A DNA stretch of 64,000 nucleotides. It comes from Lentzea nigeriaca. GTDB lineage: Bacteria > Actinomycetota > Actinomycetes > Mycobacteriales > Pseudonocardiaceae. Within the stretch, counting starts at the first letter, position 1. Every line of letters begins with the position of its first letter. This document shows positions 26,887 through 36,616 of the stretch, in pieces. The stretch spans positions 868,001 to 932,000 of the forward strand of contig NZ_JAFBCX010000002.1 of the NCBI RefSeq assembly GCF_016907955.1. Direction: 5' to 3'. Both the position numbers and the translations under genes were made by a program. The notes below the pieces were generated by a model. The model searched no databases, was not told the origin of the DNA, and saw only the letters and a program-made list of their open reading frames with translations.

Positions 26887-27009
26887 GGCGCCTTCTCCAA
26901 GTCCTTTGACGCGCGCTCGACCAACGAGTGGCGCACACACCTGAGCAGAACTTCGACCGCGCACCGCCCACGAGGCGAGTGTGTCGTCGCGCGCAGCCGT
27001 GGAGCAGAA

Positions 27010-28008
27010 GTGATCACTGTCGAAAACCTCACCAAGTCCTTCCAGGGTGTCAGCGCCCTGAACGGCGTGACCCTCGACGTCGAGGCGGGCACCGTGCTCG
27101 GCGTCGTCGGCCCGAGCGGGGCCGGCAAGTCGACGCTCGCGCGCTGCGTTGCGCTGCTCGAGCGTCCCGACTCCGGGGCCATCCGGGTCGACGGCACGGA
27201 CATCACCGCGCTGGACGGGTCGGCTCTGCGGGCCGCCCGTAGGCAGATCGGCGTTGTGCCGCAAGGGGATTCCCTTCTCCGGCAGCGCACCGCCGCCGGC
27301 AACATCGCCCTGCCGCTGGAAAGCGCGGGCGTGCCGGGACCGCAGCGCCGCAGCCGCGTGGGCGAGCTGCTGGACCTCGTCGGGCTGACCGACAAGGCCG
27401 CTGCCTACCCCGACCAGCTGTCCGGCGGGCAGCGTCAGCGCATCGCCGTGGCGCGTGCGCTCGCCGCGAACCCGTCCGTTCTCCTCGCTGACGAGCCCAC
27501 GAGTGCGCTCGACCCCGAGACCACCGGTTCCGTGCTCACGGTTCTCGACCGTGCGCGCGCTGAGCTGGGTGTGACCGTCCTCGTCGTCACGCACGACATG
27601 GGCGTGGTCCGCAAGATCTGCGATGACGTCGCCGTGCTGGAGCAGGGCCGCGTCGTCGAGCACGGCAAGGTCCTCGACCTCGTGGGCGAGGCCGGCAGCC
27701 GCACGAGCAGTGCCCTCCTGCCCGCCGTCGACCTGAACCCGATCAACGAGAGCAGCTACGACCGCGTCGCGGACGTCGTGCTCGTCGGGTTCGCCGCGGT
27801 CGGCGCGCTGCTGCCCGAGGCCTCGCACCGGTTCGGTGTCGAGCTGAACATCGTCGGTGGTGGCCTCACGCGCCTCGGGGAGACGCCCGTCGCGCGGTTC
27901 CGGCTCGGCCTGAACGGTGAGCGGTCCGACTCCGCACTGGAGTGGATCGGCGAGGCCGGTGGCGCTGTGCAGAGGTCCCTGAAGGGGCCGCAGGGAGTAG
28001 CTGCGTGA
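27010..28008 (+). CDS. metN: Methionine ABC importer, ATP-binding protein
   Basis: 332 residues from a GTG with GGAGCAGAA upstream. Walker A GPSGAGKST, Q-loop VPQGD, signature LSGGQRQRIAVARAL, Walker B VLLADEPTSALDPET and switch His (VTHD) are present. The C-terminal 100 residues form the NIL/ACT-like sensor domain that lets methionine inhibit transport in MetN (YDRVADVVLVGFAAVG...FGVELNIVGGGLTRLG). Its stop overlaps the metI start (GTGA). Control by the upstream SAM riboswitch fits the role. Confidence 0.95.
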   Translation: MITVENLTKSFQGVSALNGVTLDVEAGTVLGVVGPSGAGKSTLARCVALLERPDSGAIRVDGTDITALDGSALRAARRQIGVVPQGDSLLRQRTAAGNIALPLESAGVPGPQRRSRVGELLDLVGLTDKAAAYPDQLSGGQRQRIAVARALAANPSVLLADEPTSALDPETTGSVLTVLDRARAELGVTVLVVTHDMGVVRKICDDVAVLEQGRVVEHGKVLDLVGEAGSRTSSALLPAVDLNPINESSYDRVADVVLVGFAAVGALLPEASHRFGVELNIVGGGLTRLGETPVARFRLGLNGERSDSALEWIGEAGGAVQRSLKGPQGVAA

Positions 28009-28688
28009 GGTCTGCTACACCCTGGCCCGACGTTGTCGGCTATCTCGTCGAGGCCACCGGGGAAACGCTGTACATGGTCGGCGTTTCCACCGTGATCGCC
28101 ACAGCTTTCGGAGTTCCCCTCGGGGTTTGGCTGCAGCTCACCGCCAAGGGCGGGCTGCGGCCGAACCCCGCGGCGCACCGCGTTCTCGGCTTCATCACCG
28201 ACCTGGGCCGCTCGATGCCGTTCATCGTGCTGCTCGTCGCCCTCACGTCGGTCACCCGCCTCATCGTCGGCGGATCCATCGGCAGCACGGCGGTCATCGT
28301 GCCGTTGGCCGTGGGTGCGATCCCGTTCGTCGGGCGGCTCGTGCAGAACATCCTGTCCGAGGTGCACGTGACCGTGGTCGAGGCCGCGGTCACGACGGGC
28401 GCCTCGACGCTCAGGATCGTGCGAAGCGTGCTGATCCGCGAGTCGTTGCCCGCGCTGATCAACGCCATCGGCGTCACCGTGATCGCCTTGATCGGGTACT
28501 CCGCGATGGCGGGCGTGATCGGCGGCGGCGGCCTCGGTGACCTGGCGATCCGCGAGGGCTACCAGCGCTTCAACGACCGGATCCTGTGGAGCACCGTGGC
28601 GTGGCTCGCCGTGCTCACGACGCTGATCCAGCTCGGTTTCACCCGTGCCGCCCGTGCGTCCGACCGGCGCCGGCACGCCTCAGTCTGA
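28005..28688 (+). CDS. metI: Methionine ABC importer, permease
   Basis: 227 residues from a GTG overlapping the metN stop. Five TM helices are visible, with the MetI coupling segment EAAVTTGASTLRIVRSVLIRE and IGYSAMAGVIGGGGLGDLAIREGYQRF, a strongly conserved stretch. It forms the methionine channel with MetN and receives substrate from MetQ. A palindromic repeat (copy B) separates it from metQ. Confidence 0.95.
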   Translation: MRSATPWPDVVGYLVEATGETLYMVGVSTVIATAFGVPLGVWLQLTAKGGLRPNPAAHRVLGFITDLGRSMPFIVLLVALTSVTRLIVGGSIGSTAVIVPLAVGAIPFVGRLVQNILSEVHVTVVEAAVTTGASTLRIVRSVLIRESLPALINAIGVTVIALIGYSAMAGVIGGGGLGDLAIREGYQRFNDRILWSTVAWLAVLTTLIQLGFTRAARASDRRRHASV

Positions 28689-28697
28689 CCTTTCCGC

Positions 28698-28747
28698 ACG
28701 CGGGGCCCCCGCGTACTCCAGGAGAGTACGAAAGCTCCCCGCGTACT
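28698..28747 (+). repeat. Palindromic intergenic repeat, copy B, inside the metNIQ operon
   Basis: The inner palindrome ACGCGGGGCCCCCGCGT lies at 28698-28714 and the 23-base arm at 28725-28747, the exact reverse complement of copies A (18611-18633) and C (37450-37472). The order is inverted and the second large arm is absent. It stands 10 nt after the metI stop and 38 nt before metQ. Confidence 0.7.
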
Positions 28748-28785
28748 TGAACCTGCCGCTGGCAGAAACTCTCAAAAGGAACGAA

Positions 28786-29577
28786 ATGCGTATTAAGGCT
28801 GCCCTGATCGCGGTCGCTTTGACTGCTTTGTCTGCTTGCTCTGCCGGTGGTGCGTCCGCTTCGGACACGCTGAAGGTCGGCGTCTCGCCGGTCCCGCACG
28901 CGCAGATCCTCAAGTTCGTGGCCGACAAGCTGGCCGCGCAGAAGGGGCTGAAGATCGAGGTCGTCGAGTTCACCGACTACGTGCAGCCGAACACGGCGCT
29001 GGTCGACGGCTCGCTCGACGCCAACTACTTCCAGACCGTCCCGTACCTGCAGACGTTCACCAAGGAGAGCGGCGCCAAGGTCGAGTGGGTCGCGCCCGTC
29101 CACGTCGAGCCACTCGGTCTCTACTCCAAAAAGGCCAAGAAGCTGGACGAGTTGCCGCAGAACGCCAAGGTCGCACTGGCCAACGACGCCACGAACGAGA
29201 CCCGCGGCCTGAAGCTGCTGGAGGCCAACGGCCTGATCAAGCTCAAGGCCGTCGACGCGCCCACCATCCGCGACGTCGCGGAGAACCCCAAGAACCTGCA
29301 ATTCGTGCCGCTGGAGGCCGCTCAGCTACCGCGCTCGCTGGAGGACACCGACGCGTCGGTGATCAACGGCAACTACGCGATCGACGCTGGTCTCAAGCCC
29401 GCCACCGACTCCCTCGCGCTGGAGAAGGCCGAGGGCAACCCGAACGCCAACGGCCTGGTCACCAGGACCGAGCTGAAGGACGACAAGCGCATCCGCGACC
29501 TGGCGGAGCTGCTCGGATCGCAGCAGGTCAAGGACTACATCAAGCAGACCTACAACGGTTCCGTCGTCCCGGTGTGA
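28786..29577 (+). CDS. metQ: Methionine-binding lipoprotein
   Basis: 263 residues from the ATG at 28786, with AAAAGGA 5 bases upstream. A lipoprotein signal peptide ends in the lipobox LSAC. The mature part reads as a NLPA/MetQ protein: TLKVGVSPVPHAQIL, VVEFTDYVQPNTAL, DANYFQTVPYLQTF, VHVEPLGLYS, VALANDATNETRGLKLL and VINGNYAIDAGL. It captures D/L-methionine outside the membrane for MetNI. Confidence 0.95.
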   Translation: MRIKAALIAVALTALSACSAGGASASDTLKVGVSPVPHAQILKFVADKLAAQKGLKIEVVEFTDYVQPNTALVDGSLDANYFQTVPYLQTFTKESGAKVEWVAPVHVEPLGLYSKKAKKLDELPQNAKVALANDATNETRGLKLLEANGLIKLKAVDAPTIRDVAENPKNLQFVPLEAAQLPRSLEDTDASVINGNYAIDAGLKPATDSLALEKAEGNPNANGLVTRTELKDDKRIRDLAELLGSQQVKDYIKQTYNGSVVPV

Positions 29578-29622
29578 GATCACCGGTGACCGGGGGAGGA
29601 GTCCACGACCCCAGAACGCCCG

Positions 29623-29628
29623 TAGGCT
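29623..29628 (+). promoter_or_regulatory. -10 element of a leaderless ispE transcript
   Basis: TAGGCT ends 3 bases before ATG 29632 and 6 before GTG 29635, with no Shine-Dalgarno sequence nearby. The spacing favours transcription, and possibly translation, from the GTG. Confidence 0.35.
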
Positions 29629-29631
29629 GAC

Positions 29632-30597
29632 ATGGTGCTCGCAGTCGTTCCACCTCCGGTCACCGTCCGCGTCCCGGCCAAGGTCAACCTGCACCTGGCC
29701 GTCGGTGACGTGCGCCCGGACGGCTACCACGACCTGGTGACGATCTTCCAGGCGCTGTCGCTGGTCGACGAGGTCACCGTCGCGGTGGCCGACGAGCCAG
29801 GCGTCGAGGTCCACGGCGAGGGCGCCGACCAGGTACCCACGGGAGCCTCCAACCTCGCCTGGCGTGCCGTCAGGCTGCTCGCGGCGCACGTGGGCAAGGA
29901 CCCGGACGACCCGAAGGTCCGGGTCGTCATCCGCAAGGCCATCCCGGTCGCGGGCGGCATGGCGGGCGGCAGCGCCGACGCGGCCGCCACGCTCGTGGGC
30001 CTGTCGTCGTTGTGGCGGCTGGAGATCAGCCGCGACGAGCTGGCCGAGCTGGCCGGCAAACTGGGCGCGGACGTGCCGTTCGCGCTGTACGGAGCCACCG
30101 CACTGGGCACCGGCCGCGGCGAGCGGATCGTGCCGGTGCTGGGGCGGCACCAGTTCCACTGGGTGCTGGCGTTCGACCGGCGCGGACTGTCCACTCCGGA
30201 CGTGTTCGACGAGCTGGACCGCCTGCGCTCCGAGGGCGACCCGCCGCGCGTCGGCCCGGTCGAGGCGGTGCTGGAGGGTTTGTCCTCGGGCGATCCGCGT
30301 CAGCTGGCGCTGCTGCTGGGCAACGACCTGCAGGCCGCCGCGGTCTCGCTGCGGCCGAACCTGCGCCGGACGCTACGCGCCGGTGTCGACGCGGGCGCGC
30401 TGGCCGGCATCGTGTCCGGTTCGGGGCCCACGACGGCGTTCCTGTGCGAGGACGGCGACACGGCGGTGCGCGTGGCCGCGGAGCTGGCCGGTGCCGGCGT
30501 GTGCCGGACGGTGCGCGTGGCGCACGGGCCGGTGCCCGGTGCGCGCGTGATCACGACCGAAGAGCCGAAGCCCACTCCGCCTGAAGTGCACGCGTAG
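29632..30597 (+). CDS. ispE: 4-diphosphocytidyl-2-C-methyl-D-erythritol kinase
   Basis: About 321 residues. GHMP-kinase motifs are clear: [12 protein letters not shown] with the catalytic Lys/Asn, ATP loop [15 protein letters not shown], and [12 protein letters not shown] near the C-terminus. It phosphorylates CDP-methylerythritol in the MEP isoprenoid pathway. The position after ksgA (here with metNIQ inserted) follows the actinobacterial ksgA-ispE order. The start may be GTG 29635 instead. Confidence 0.94.
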   Translation: MVLAVVPPPVTVRVPAKVNLHLAVGDVRPDGYHDLVTIFQALSLVDEVTVAVADEPGVEVHGEGADQVPTGASNLAWRAVRLLAAHVGKDPDDPKVRVVIRKAIPVAGGMAGGSADAAATLVGLSSLWRLEISRDELAELAGKLGADVPFALYGATALGTGRGERIVPVLGRHQFHWVLAFDRRGLSTPDVFDELDRLRSEGDPPRVGPVEAVLEGLSSGDPRQLALLLGNDLQAAAVSLRPNLRRTLRAGVDAGALAGIVSGSGPTTAFLCEDGDTAVRVAAELAGAGVCRTVRVAHGPVPGARVITTEEPKPTPPEVHA

Positions 30598-30639
30598 GTA
30601 GCCTTCAGCAGGCAGTTTCTTCCTAGTCGTGAGGTTTTG

Positions 30640-32409
30640 ATGGCCAACCTGGTCAACCTGGAGTCCGTGTCGAAGTCATTCGGCGTCCGGCCGCTGCTCG
30701 ACGGCGTGTCGCTCGGCGTCAACGAGGGCGACCGGATCGGTGTCGTCGGACTGAACGGCGGCGGCAAGACGACGCTGCTCGAGGTGCTGGCCGGGGTGGA
30801 ACCCGCCGACGACGGCCGGGTGTCGCGGTCACGCGATCTGCGGATGGCCGTCGTGACGCAGCGGACCGAGCTGCCGGACGGCTCGACCGTGCGCAACGCG
30901 GTGATCGACCCGCTCGGCTTCGACGCCGAGCACGAGTGGGCGGCCGACGCCCGCGTCCGGTCCATTTTGGACGGACTCGGGATCACGGCTCTGGGCCTGG
31001 ACTCCGTGGTCTCCACGATGTCCGGTGGCGAGCGGCGCCGGGTCGCACTCGCGGCCGCGCTGATTCAGGACCTCGAACTCATCGTGCTGGACGAGCCGAC
31101 GAACCACCTGGACGTCGAGGGTGTGCGCTGGCTCGCGGAGCACCTGCTGGCCCGCAAGTGCGCGCTCGTCGTCGTGACGCACGACAGGTGGTTCCTCGAC
31201 ACGGTCTGCAACCGCACGTGGGAAGTCGTGCAGGGCAAGGTCGAGCAGTACGAGGGCGGCTACGCCGACTGGATCTTCGCGCGCGCCGAGCGGCAGCGGC
31301 TCGCGGACGCCGCGGAGGAGAAGCGGCAGAACCTGGCGCGCAAGGAACTCGCGTGGCTGCGTCGTGGCGCGCCCGCCCGCACCTCGAAGCCGCGCTACCG
31401 GATCGAGGCCGCCGAGGCGCTGATCGCGGACGTTCCGGCGCCGCGCGACACGGTCGAGCTGCTCGCGTTCGCCAAGAAGCGCCTGGGCCGCACGGTGATC
31501 GAGCTCGAAGACGCGACACTGTCCATTCCGGACCGTGTGCTCGTGCGCGACCTGACGTGGCGCATCGGGCCTGGTGAGCGGATCGGTCTGGTCGGCGTCA
31601 ACGGTTCCGGCAAGACGACGTTGCTGCGGTTGCTCGCGGGGGAGCGCGAACCCGAGACGGGCAAGCGGATCCAGGGCCAGACCGTGAAGATCGCGCATCT
31701 CTCGCAGGAGCTGCTCGACCTCGACGGGTCGATGCGCGTGCTGGAGGCGATCGAGGAGGTCGCGCGGCGCGTCGTGCTCGGCAAGTACGAGATGTCGGCC
31801 TCGCAGCTGGGCGAGCGGTTCGGGTTCTCGTCGCAGAAGCAGTGGACGCCGGTGTCGGACCTGTCCGGTGGCGAGCGGCGGCGGTTGCAGCTGTGCCGGC
31901 TGCTGATGGCGGAGCCGAACGTGCTGCTGCTCGACGAGCCGACGAACGACCTGGACATCGACACGTTGCAGCAGCTGGAAGATCTGCTCGACTCGTGGCC
32001 TGGCACCCTCGTCGTGATCTCGCACGACCGCTACCTCGTCGAGCGCGTGTGCGACAAGGTCGTGGCGTTGTTCGGCGACGGCAAGCTGACCGACCTGCCC
32101 GGCGGGATCGAGGAGTACCTCAAGCGCCGGGATTCGTTGCGCGACAGGGAAACCGCCGCCGCCCCCGCCGTGGAGAAGGCGCCGTCGAACGCCGCCGACC
32201 AGCGAGCGGCACGCAAGGAGCTGGCACGGCTGGAGCGGCGCCTGGAGGTGCTGCACAAGAAGGAAGCCGAGCTGCACGCCGCGCTCGCCGAGGCCGCGAC
32301 CGATCCCGACAGGCTGCTGAAGCTCGACGCCGAACTCCGTGCCGTGCTGGCGGAAGAGACCGACGTCGAGGCCGCCTGGATGGCCGCGGCCGAGGTCGTC
32401 GAGGGGTAG
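30640..32409 (+). CDS. ABC-F family ATPase, Uup-like
   Basis: 589 residues from the ATG at 30640 (GTGAGG upstream). Two ABC domains in one chain: GLNGGGKTT with SGGERRRVALAAAL and LIVLDEPTNHLD, then GVNGSGKTT with SGGERRRLQLCRLL and VLLLDEPTNDLD. There are no TM segments. The inter-domain linker and the C-terminal coiled coil (ARLERRLEVLHKKEAELHAAL) point to Uup-type ABC-F proteins, which act on ribosomes or branched DNA rather than transport. Antibiotic-resistance ABC-Fs are a less likely alternative. Confidence 0.9.
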   Translation: MANLVNLESVSKSFGVRPLLDGVSLGVNEGDRIGVVGLNGGGKTTLLEVLAGVEPADDGRVSRSRDLRMAVVTQRTELPDGSTVRNAVIDPLGFDAEHEWAADARVRSILDGLGITALGLDSVVSTMSGGERRRVALAAALIQDLELIVLDEPTNHLDVEGVRWLAEHLLARKCALVVVTHDRWFLDTVCNRTWEVVQGKVEQYEGGYADWIFARAERQRLADAAEEKRQNLARKELAWLRRGAPARTSKPRYRIEAAEALIADVPAPRDTVELLAFAKKRLGRTVIELEDATLSIPDRVLVRDLTWRIGPGERIGLVGVNGSGKTTLLRLLAGEREPETGKRIQGQTVKIAHLSQELLDLDGSMRVLEAIEEVARRVVLGKYEMSASQLGERFGFSSQKQWTPVSDLSGGERRRLQLCRLLMAEPNVLLLDEPTNDLDIDTLQQLEDLLDSWPGTLVVISHDRYLVERVCDKVVALFGDGKLTDLPGGIEEYLKRRDSLRDRETAAAPAVEKAPSNAADQRAARKELARLERRLEVLHKKEAELHAALAEAATDPDRLLKLDAELRAVLAEETDVEAAWMAAAEVVEG

Positions 32410-33699
32410 CTACTTGCCCCGGCGGCGCAGTTCGTTGGCGAGCATGGGCAGCAGTTCGTCGATGAACGACGTGTCGTAGCCCTGCCCGGACAGCAACGCG
32501 TAGCTGAAGCGTGCCTTCATGACCTCTTCCGAGGTTGCCCCGAGCATGCCGTCGAGCGCGACGCCGATCTCCTCGAGCATCCTGTCGACCTGCGCGGTGC
32601 GGTAGCCGCGCTGGCCGGACGCCGCCTGCGGAATGCGCAGCTGGCGCAGGTCCTTCCACGACCGGACCGGGGGAATGCTGCGCATCGGCCCGGAGAGCTG
32701 CTGCTCGACGCGGGCGAGGAACGAGTCCACCTCGGTCTCGTCGTAGCCGCGTCGTCCGATCAGCGGACGGGAGAACCTGACGTCGCGTACGTCCTTGGAG
32801 GTCAGGTTGTCCTGGCCGAGCAGCGTCGCCTCGATGCGGTCGAGGAACGCGTCCACCTGTGACTCCTGGTAGCCGCGGCGGCCGCGGGGAGGGCGGTGGA
32901 ACGCCACGTTGCGGATGTCCGCGGCGGTGAGCTTCGGTGCCTCGACGGCGCGCGGGGTCGCGGGCTTCTGTGCCGGAGGCTGCTGCTGGGGCCGTGGCGG
33001 CGGTTGTGGACGGCGTTGCTGGGGTCGCTGCTGTTGCTGCGGCAGCTGCGTGGTCGGCGGCGTCCTGGTCGGCGGCGGCGCCGTCTCGAACATGAGGACG
33101 ACGAGGTCGAGGAACGTGTCGACGTCCTCCTCGTCGTACCCGAAGGTGCCCGGCGCGGTCTCGCCGAACACCGCGTCCTGGATCTGCTGGGCAGTCAGGT
33201 TGTCCTGACCGCGCAGCGTCGCCTCGATGCGGTCGAGGAAGGCGTCGATCTGGCCCTCGTGGTAGCCGCGCGTCCCCGGTCTGGGCTTGTGGAAGCGCAC
33301 GGCGGCGACGTCGTCGGGGGACAGTCGCACCGCCGGTCTCAGCGCCTGCGACGTGGCGTGCGCGCCCTGAGCCGGTGCCGCGGCCTGCCGGCGTTGCGGA
33401 GTGGATCGCAACGTGTCGGCCACGAGCTCCATGAAGACGTTGACCTCGTTCACGTCGTAGCCCGGATCCCGGGTCGCCGTGCTGAACTTGACGTTGAGCA
33501 CGTCCTCGCGCGTCAGGATGTCCCTGCTGCGCATGGTGTCCTCGACACGGTCGAGAAATGCGTCCACCTCAGCCGCGTCGTACCCGCGCGCGCCCCTCGG
33601 GGGACGGTGGAACGCGACCGAGGCCACGTCCTGCGCGGACAGCAGAGGTGCCGGATGCGCGGGTAGACGATGTTGCGCTCCGGGGCCGCCCCGATCCAC
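32410..33699 (-). CDS. Protein of eight tandem DivIVA-like motifs
   Basis: The GTG at 33697-33699 has AGGAGG 6 bases upstream; earlier in-frame codons have no such site. The 429-residue product repeats one 35-residue unit eight times: hydrophobic-x-x-[VA]-x-F, then GY-x-x-x-x-[VI]-D-x-[FL]-L-x-x-[VIL]. Examples are [45 protein letters not shown] and [15 protein letters not shown]. Two halves are divided by a Pro/Gln-rich linker of about 50 residues. The unit is the membrane-curvature-binding N-terminal part of DivIVA/Wag31, but the usual coiled coil is missing. A role in pole or septum organisation is inferred. It converges with the ABC-F gene, their stops abutting. Confidence 0.8.
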   Translation of the reverse strand: MDRGGPGAQHRLPAHPAPLLSAQDVASVAFHRPPRGARGYDAAEVDAFLDRVEDTMRSRDILTREDVLNVKFSTATRDPGYDVNEVNVFMELVADTLRSTPQRRQAAAPAQGAHATSQALRPAVRLSPDDVAAVRFHKPRPGTRGYHEGQIDAFLDRIEATLRGQDNLTAQQIQDAVFGETAPGTFGYDEEDVDTFLDLVVLMFETAPPPTRTPPTTQLPQQQQRPQQRRPQPPPRPQQQPPAQKPATPRAVEAPKLTAADIRNVAFHRPPRGRRGYQESQVDAFLDRIEATLLGQDNLTSKDVRDVRFSRPLIGRRGYDETEVDSFLARVEQQLSGPMRSIPPVRSWKDLRQLRIPQAASGQRGYRTAQVDRMLEEIGVALDGMLGATSEEVMKARFSYALLSGQGYDTSFIDELLPMLANELRRRGK

Positions 33700-33799
33700 C
33701 AATGACCTCCTCCTGCGTACCTGTACTGGGGAGTATCGCGTTTCGCGTGGCATAACGTTTCGTCCTGATGGACCAAAGGGCGCCACTACGATCGCGAAC

Positions 33800-35413
33800 A
33801 TGAGTCAGTTCGTGGATGTGATGCTGGCGACGGCCACCAACGGCCGGGACAGGGGCATGACGACGGGTGAACCCGCCGCGCCCGTTCGCCGGACGTGGGC
33901 CGAGGTGCACGAACACGCCCGGCGGATGGCCGGCGCGCTCGACGTGGCACCGGGCACCGCGATCGCGGTGCTCGCCGCCGAACCTGCCGTGATCGCCCCA
34001 GCCGCGCAGGCAGCCTGGCTGTGTGGTGGCAGCGTCACGATGTTGCATCAACCCACACCACGCACCGACCTGGCCGAGTGGGCCGAGGACACGCTGCGGG
34101 TGCTCGCCATGATCGACTCTCGCCTGGTGCTGCTCGGCAGCCCGTTCGACGCCCTGGCCTCTGTTCTGGACCAGCACGGCATCCCGTACCGCAAACTCTC
34201 CGAGCTCGACGGTGAGCCGATCACTCACCCTGTTCCCACCCCCGAGGATGCCACGGCACTGCTGCAGTTGACGAGTGGATCGACCGCCGATCCGAAGGCG
34301 GTGCGCATCACACACCGCAATCTGATGGCGAACGCCGAGGGCATGCGCGTCGCCGCGGCTCTGGATCCTTCCTCTGACGTCATGGTGTCGTGGCTGCCGC
34401 TGTTCCACGACATGGGGATGGTCGGGTTCCTGACCGTGCCGATGCTGTTCGGCCTGGAATTGGTGAAGGTCACTCCTGTCGACTTCCTGTCGCGGCCGAC
34501 GTTGTGGGCGGACCTGATCACCCGGTACCGCGGCACGATCACCGCTGCGCCGAACTTCGCCTACGCGATCGTGGCCCGTCGTCTGGCGTCGTCGTCGGAC
34601 TCGTTCGACCTGTCCTCGATGCGGCTCGCGCTGAACGGTGCCGAGCCGATCGATCCGGCTGCTGTGCAGGCTTTTGTCGACGCGGGAGCGCGCTTCGGGT
34701 TGCGGCCCGAGTCGATCCTGGCGGCATACGGTATGGCCGAGACCACGCTGGGTGTGGCTTTCGCGCCGTTGTTCACGGGGCTTTCCGTCGATGTCGTGGA
34801 CGTCGATGCGGTGGAGGCGGATCATCGTGCCGTGCCTGCTTCGGACGGGCGGGCGTTCCCGCTGCTCGGGCCGCCGCTGCCCGGCCTCGAGCTTCGGGTC
34901 GTGGACGACTCGGGCAAGGTCCTTGGCGTACGGGACGTTGGTGAGCTGCAGATCCGTGGTGAGGCCGTCACGCCCGGCTACCTCACGGTGAACGGTCCTC
35001 TGGCCACTCAGGACGCCGAGGGCTGGCTGTCCACTGGGGACATCGGATATCTGGTGGAGGACGGACAGGTCGTCGTCTGCGGGCGGCGCAAGGACGTCAT
35101 CATCATGGGCGGGCGGAACATCTATCCGACCGATGTGGAACGTGCCGCCTGCTCGGTGGACGGTGTGCGGGCCGGGAACGCGGTTGCCGTGCGGTTGGAC
35201 GCGGGGACGCAGCGGGAGCGGTTCGCCGTCGTGCTGGAGTCGAAGCTCGCCGGGGATGCCGAGGCCGAGAAGACGCTGGTGAAAGAAGTGACGGCGCGGG
35301 TCGTGGACGCGGTCGGGTTGCGGCCGTTCGCCGTTGTGGTGCAGCCGCCGGGGACGTTGCCGAAGACGCCGTCGGGCAAGCTTCGCCGGTCCGCGGCGGC
35401 CGCGTTGGTCTAG
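33800..35413 (+). CDS. Fatty acyl-AMP/acyl-CoA ligase
   Basis: 537 residues from ATG 33800; TACGAT ends 7 bases upstream and there is no Shine-Dalgarno sequence, so a leaderless start is likely. Adenylation motifs: [18 protein letters not shown] (P-loop, A3), [44 protein letters not shown], and the C-terminal PSGKLRR with catalytic Lys. The missing CoA-ligase insertion cannot be judged by eye, so whether it makes acyl-AMP or acyl-CoA is open. It activates a fatty or other carboxylic acid. Divergent from the DivIVA-repeat gene. Confidence 0.85.
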   Translation: MSQFVDVMLATATNGRDRGMTTGEPAAPVRRTWAEVHEHARRMAGALDVAPGTAIAVLAAEPAVIAPAAQAAWLCGGSVTMLHQPTPRTDLAEWAEDTLRVLAMIDSRLVLLGSPFDALASVLDQHGIPYRKLSELDGEPITHPVPTPEDATALLQLTSGSTADPKAVRITHRNLMANAEGMRVAAALDPSSDVMVSWLPLFHDMGMVGFLTVPMLFGLELVKVTPVDFLSRPTLWADLITRYRGTITAAPNFAYAIVARRLASSSDSFDLSSMRLALNGAEPIDPAAVQAFVDAGARFGLRPESILAAYGMAETTLGVAFAPLFTGLSVDVVDVDAVEADHRAVPASDGRAFPLLGPPLPGLELRVVDDSGKVLGVRDVGELQIRGEAVTPGYLTVNGPLATQDAEGWLSTGDIGYLVEDGQVVVCGRRKDVIIMGGRNIYPTDVERAACSVDGVRAGNAVAVRLDAGTQRERFAVVLESKLAGDAEAEKTLVKEVTARVVDAVGLRPFAVVVQPPGTLPKTPSGKLRRSAAAALV

Positions 35414-35494
35414 TCGAACTCACCGAGTCGTTTGCGCAGCTCCCTCGCGTTCCTGCGGGGGAGTGCGCGGACGACGGAAATCTCGACGTACGGC

Positions 35495-36058
35495 TCAGTG
35501 GAAGGCGTTTTGCGCGGCTTCCAGGCCCTTGGTCACGAGGGCCTCGGTCGCGTCCGCCGCCCGGTCGATCTCCAGCGCGAGCTGCTTGCGTTCGACGGTG
35601 GAGAAGTCCTTGAGGACGTAGTCGGCGGGGTCCTGGCGGCCCGGCGGGCGGTCCACGCCGAAGCGGACGCGGTAGTAGTCCTTGGTGCCCAACGACTTCG
35701 TGATGGAGCGGAGTCCGTTGTGGCCGTTGTCGCCGCCGCCGAGCTTCATGCGGATGGCGGCGAACGGGAGGTCCAGCTCGTCGTGGATCACGACGATGGT
35801 GGTGGGCTTGAAGAACTTCACGGCGCTCGAGACCGGGCCGCCGGAGAGGTTCATGAAGCTGCGGGGCTTGGCGAGCACCACGCGGTGGCCGGACAGGCGG
35901 CCCTCGACGATCTCGGCGCCCGACTTGTGGGCCTTGAACTTGCCGCCGACGCGGGCGGCCAGTTCGTCGAGGACCAGGAAGCCGATGTTGTGGCGGTTGC
36001 CCTCGTACTTCGGGCCCGGGTTGCCCAGGCCGACAATGAGGGCGAGGTCATCGTCCAC
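35495..36058 (-). CDS. pth: Peptidyl-tRNA hydrolase
   Basis: 187 residues from a GTG overlapping the upstream DivIVA-repeat gene by 11 bases. Motifs: [20 protein letters not shown] with the catalytic His, [21 protein letters not shown] and [12 protein letters not shown]. It frees tRNA from prematurely released peptides. The rplY...pth...glmU-prs neighbourhood is conserved in actinobacteria. Confidence 0.95.
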   Translation of the reverse strand: MDDDLALIVGLGNPGPKYEGNRHNIGFLVLDELAARVGGKFKAHKSGAEIVEGRLSGHRVVLAKPRSFMNLSGGPVSSAVKFFKPTTIVVIHDELDLPFAAIRMKLGGGDNGHNGLRSITKSLGTKDYYRVRFGVDRPPGRQDPADYVLKDFSTVERKQLALEIDRAADATEALVTKGLEAAQNAFH

Positions 36059-36479
36059 GGAACCGCAACTCCTGCTCGAGATCGTCCAGCAACGCGTCCA
36101 CGGCCTGCACCTGGTACCCCTTGCCCAGCAGGCCGGACGTGGTGCTGAACCGGGTGTTGCGGACCTCGGTGGAGGTCATGGCACCCCGGCCGTCCAGGTT
36201 GGCCGCGGCGCGGGCGAGGAAGGCGTCTACTTCGGCGCGATCGTAGCCGGTGCCGGTCTTCGGCAGCTTGCGCGCGTAGAGGTCCTCGCCGGTGTTCAGG
36301 CCTGTCGGCGGCACGATGCCGTTGCGCACCTGGAACTCGAGGAGGTGCAGGACCCCGTCGACGCTCAGGGGGTCGTAGCCGTTCGGGACCGTGGCGAACC
36401 TGACGGTGCGCACGTGGTCCGGGTTCAGGCGCATGCGGCCGGCCAGGGCGTCGGCGACGATCAGCATGAACTCGTTCAC
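36048..36479 (-). CDS. Protein of four tandem DivIVA-like motifs (start uncertain)
   Basis: From the GTG at 36477-36479 the protein has 143 residues. Upstream, in frame and without a stop, the complement encodes [21 protein letters not shown], a complete first motif, reaching back to a CTG at 36543-36545 but with no ATG, GTG or TTG. Counting it, four units are seen: [42 protein letters not shown] and [15 protein letters not shown]. The same unit is repeated eight times in the protein at 32410-33699. It lies between rplY and pth on the same strand, overlapping pth by 11 bases. A CTG start, or loss of the first unit, must be assumed. Confidence 0.7.
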   Translation of the reverse strand: MNEFMLIVADALAGRMRLNPDHVRTVRFATVPNGYDPLSVDGVLHLLEFQVRNGIVPPTGLNTGEDLYARKLPKTGTGYDRAEVDAFLARAAANLDGRGAMTSTEVRNTRFSTTSGLLGKGYQVQAVDALLDDLEQELRFRGR

Positions 36480-36555
36480 CTGAGCCGGGTCGTAACCCTG
36501 CCGCTTGCGGCGGAAGGTCTTGGCCCGGATCTCGGTCGGGCGCAGGTATGGGAAC

Positions 36556-36590
36556 GGCGCGCCGCCCCCCTCGTGAGGGGGTGGCGCGCC
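36556..36590 (-). terminator. Long hairpin after rplY
   Basis: GGCGCGCC arms plus a C/G run (36556-36572 and 36575-36590) form about 15 pairs with a bulge, 26 nt past the rplY stop. It would end rplY transcripts, and it lies just 11 nt before the CTG proposed for the DivIVA-repeat gene. Confidence 0.75.
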
Positions 36591-36616
36591 GTCTGACCGG
36601 CCCGACGTGATGGGGC

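Noticed and set aside
35410..35494. Minus-strand frame after pth reading [27 protein letters not shown]
   Set aside because: It looks protein-like but has no start codon: a stop occurs in frame inside the pth 3' end and no ATG, GTG or TTG follows. Possibly a remnant of a gene end.
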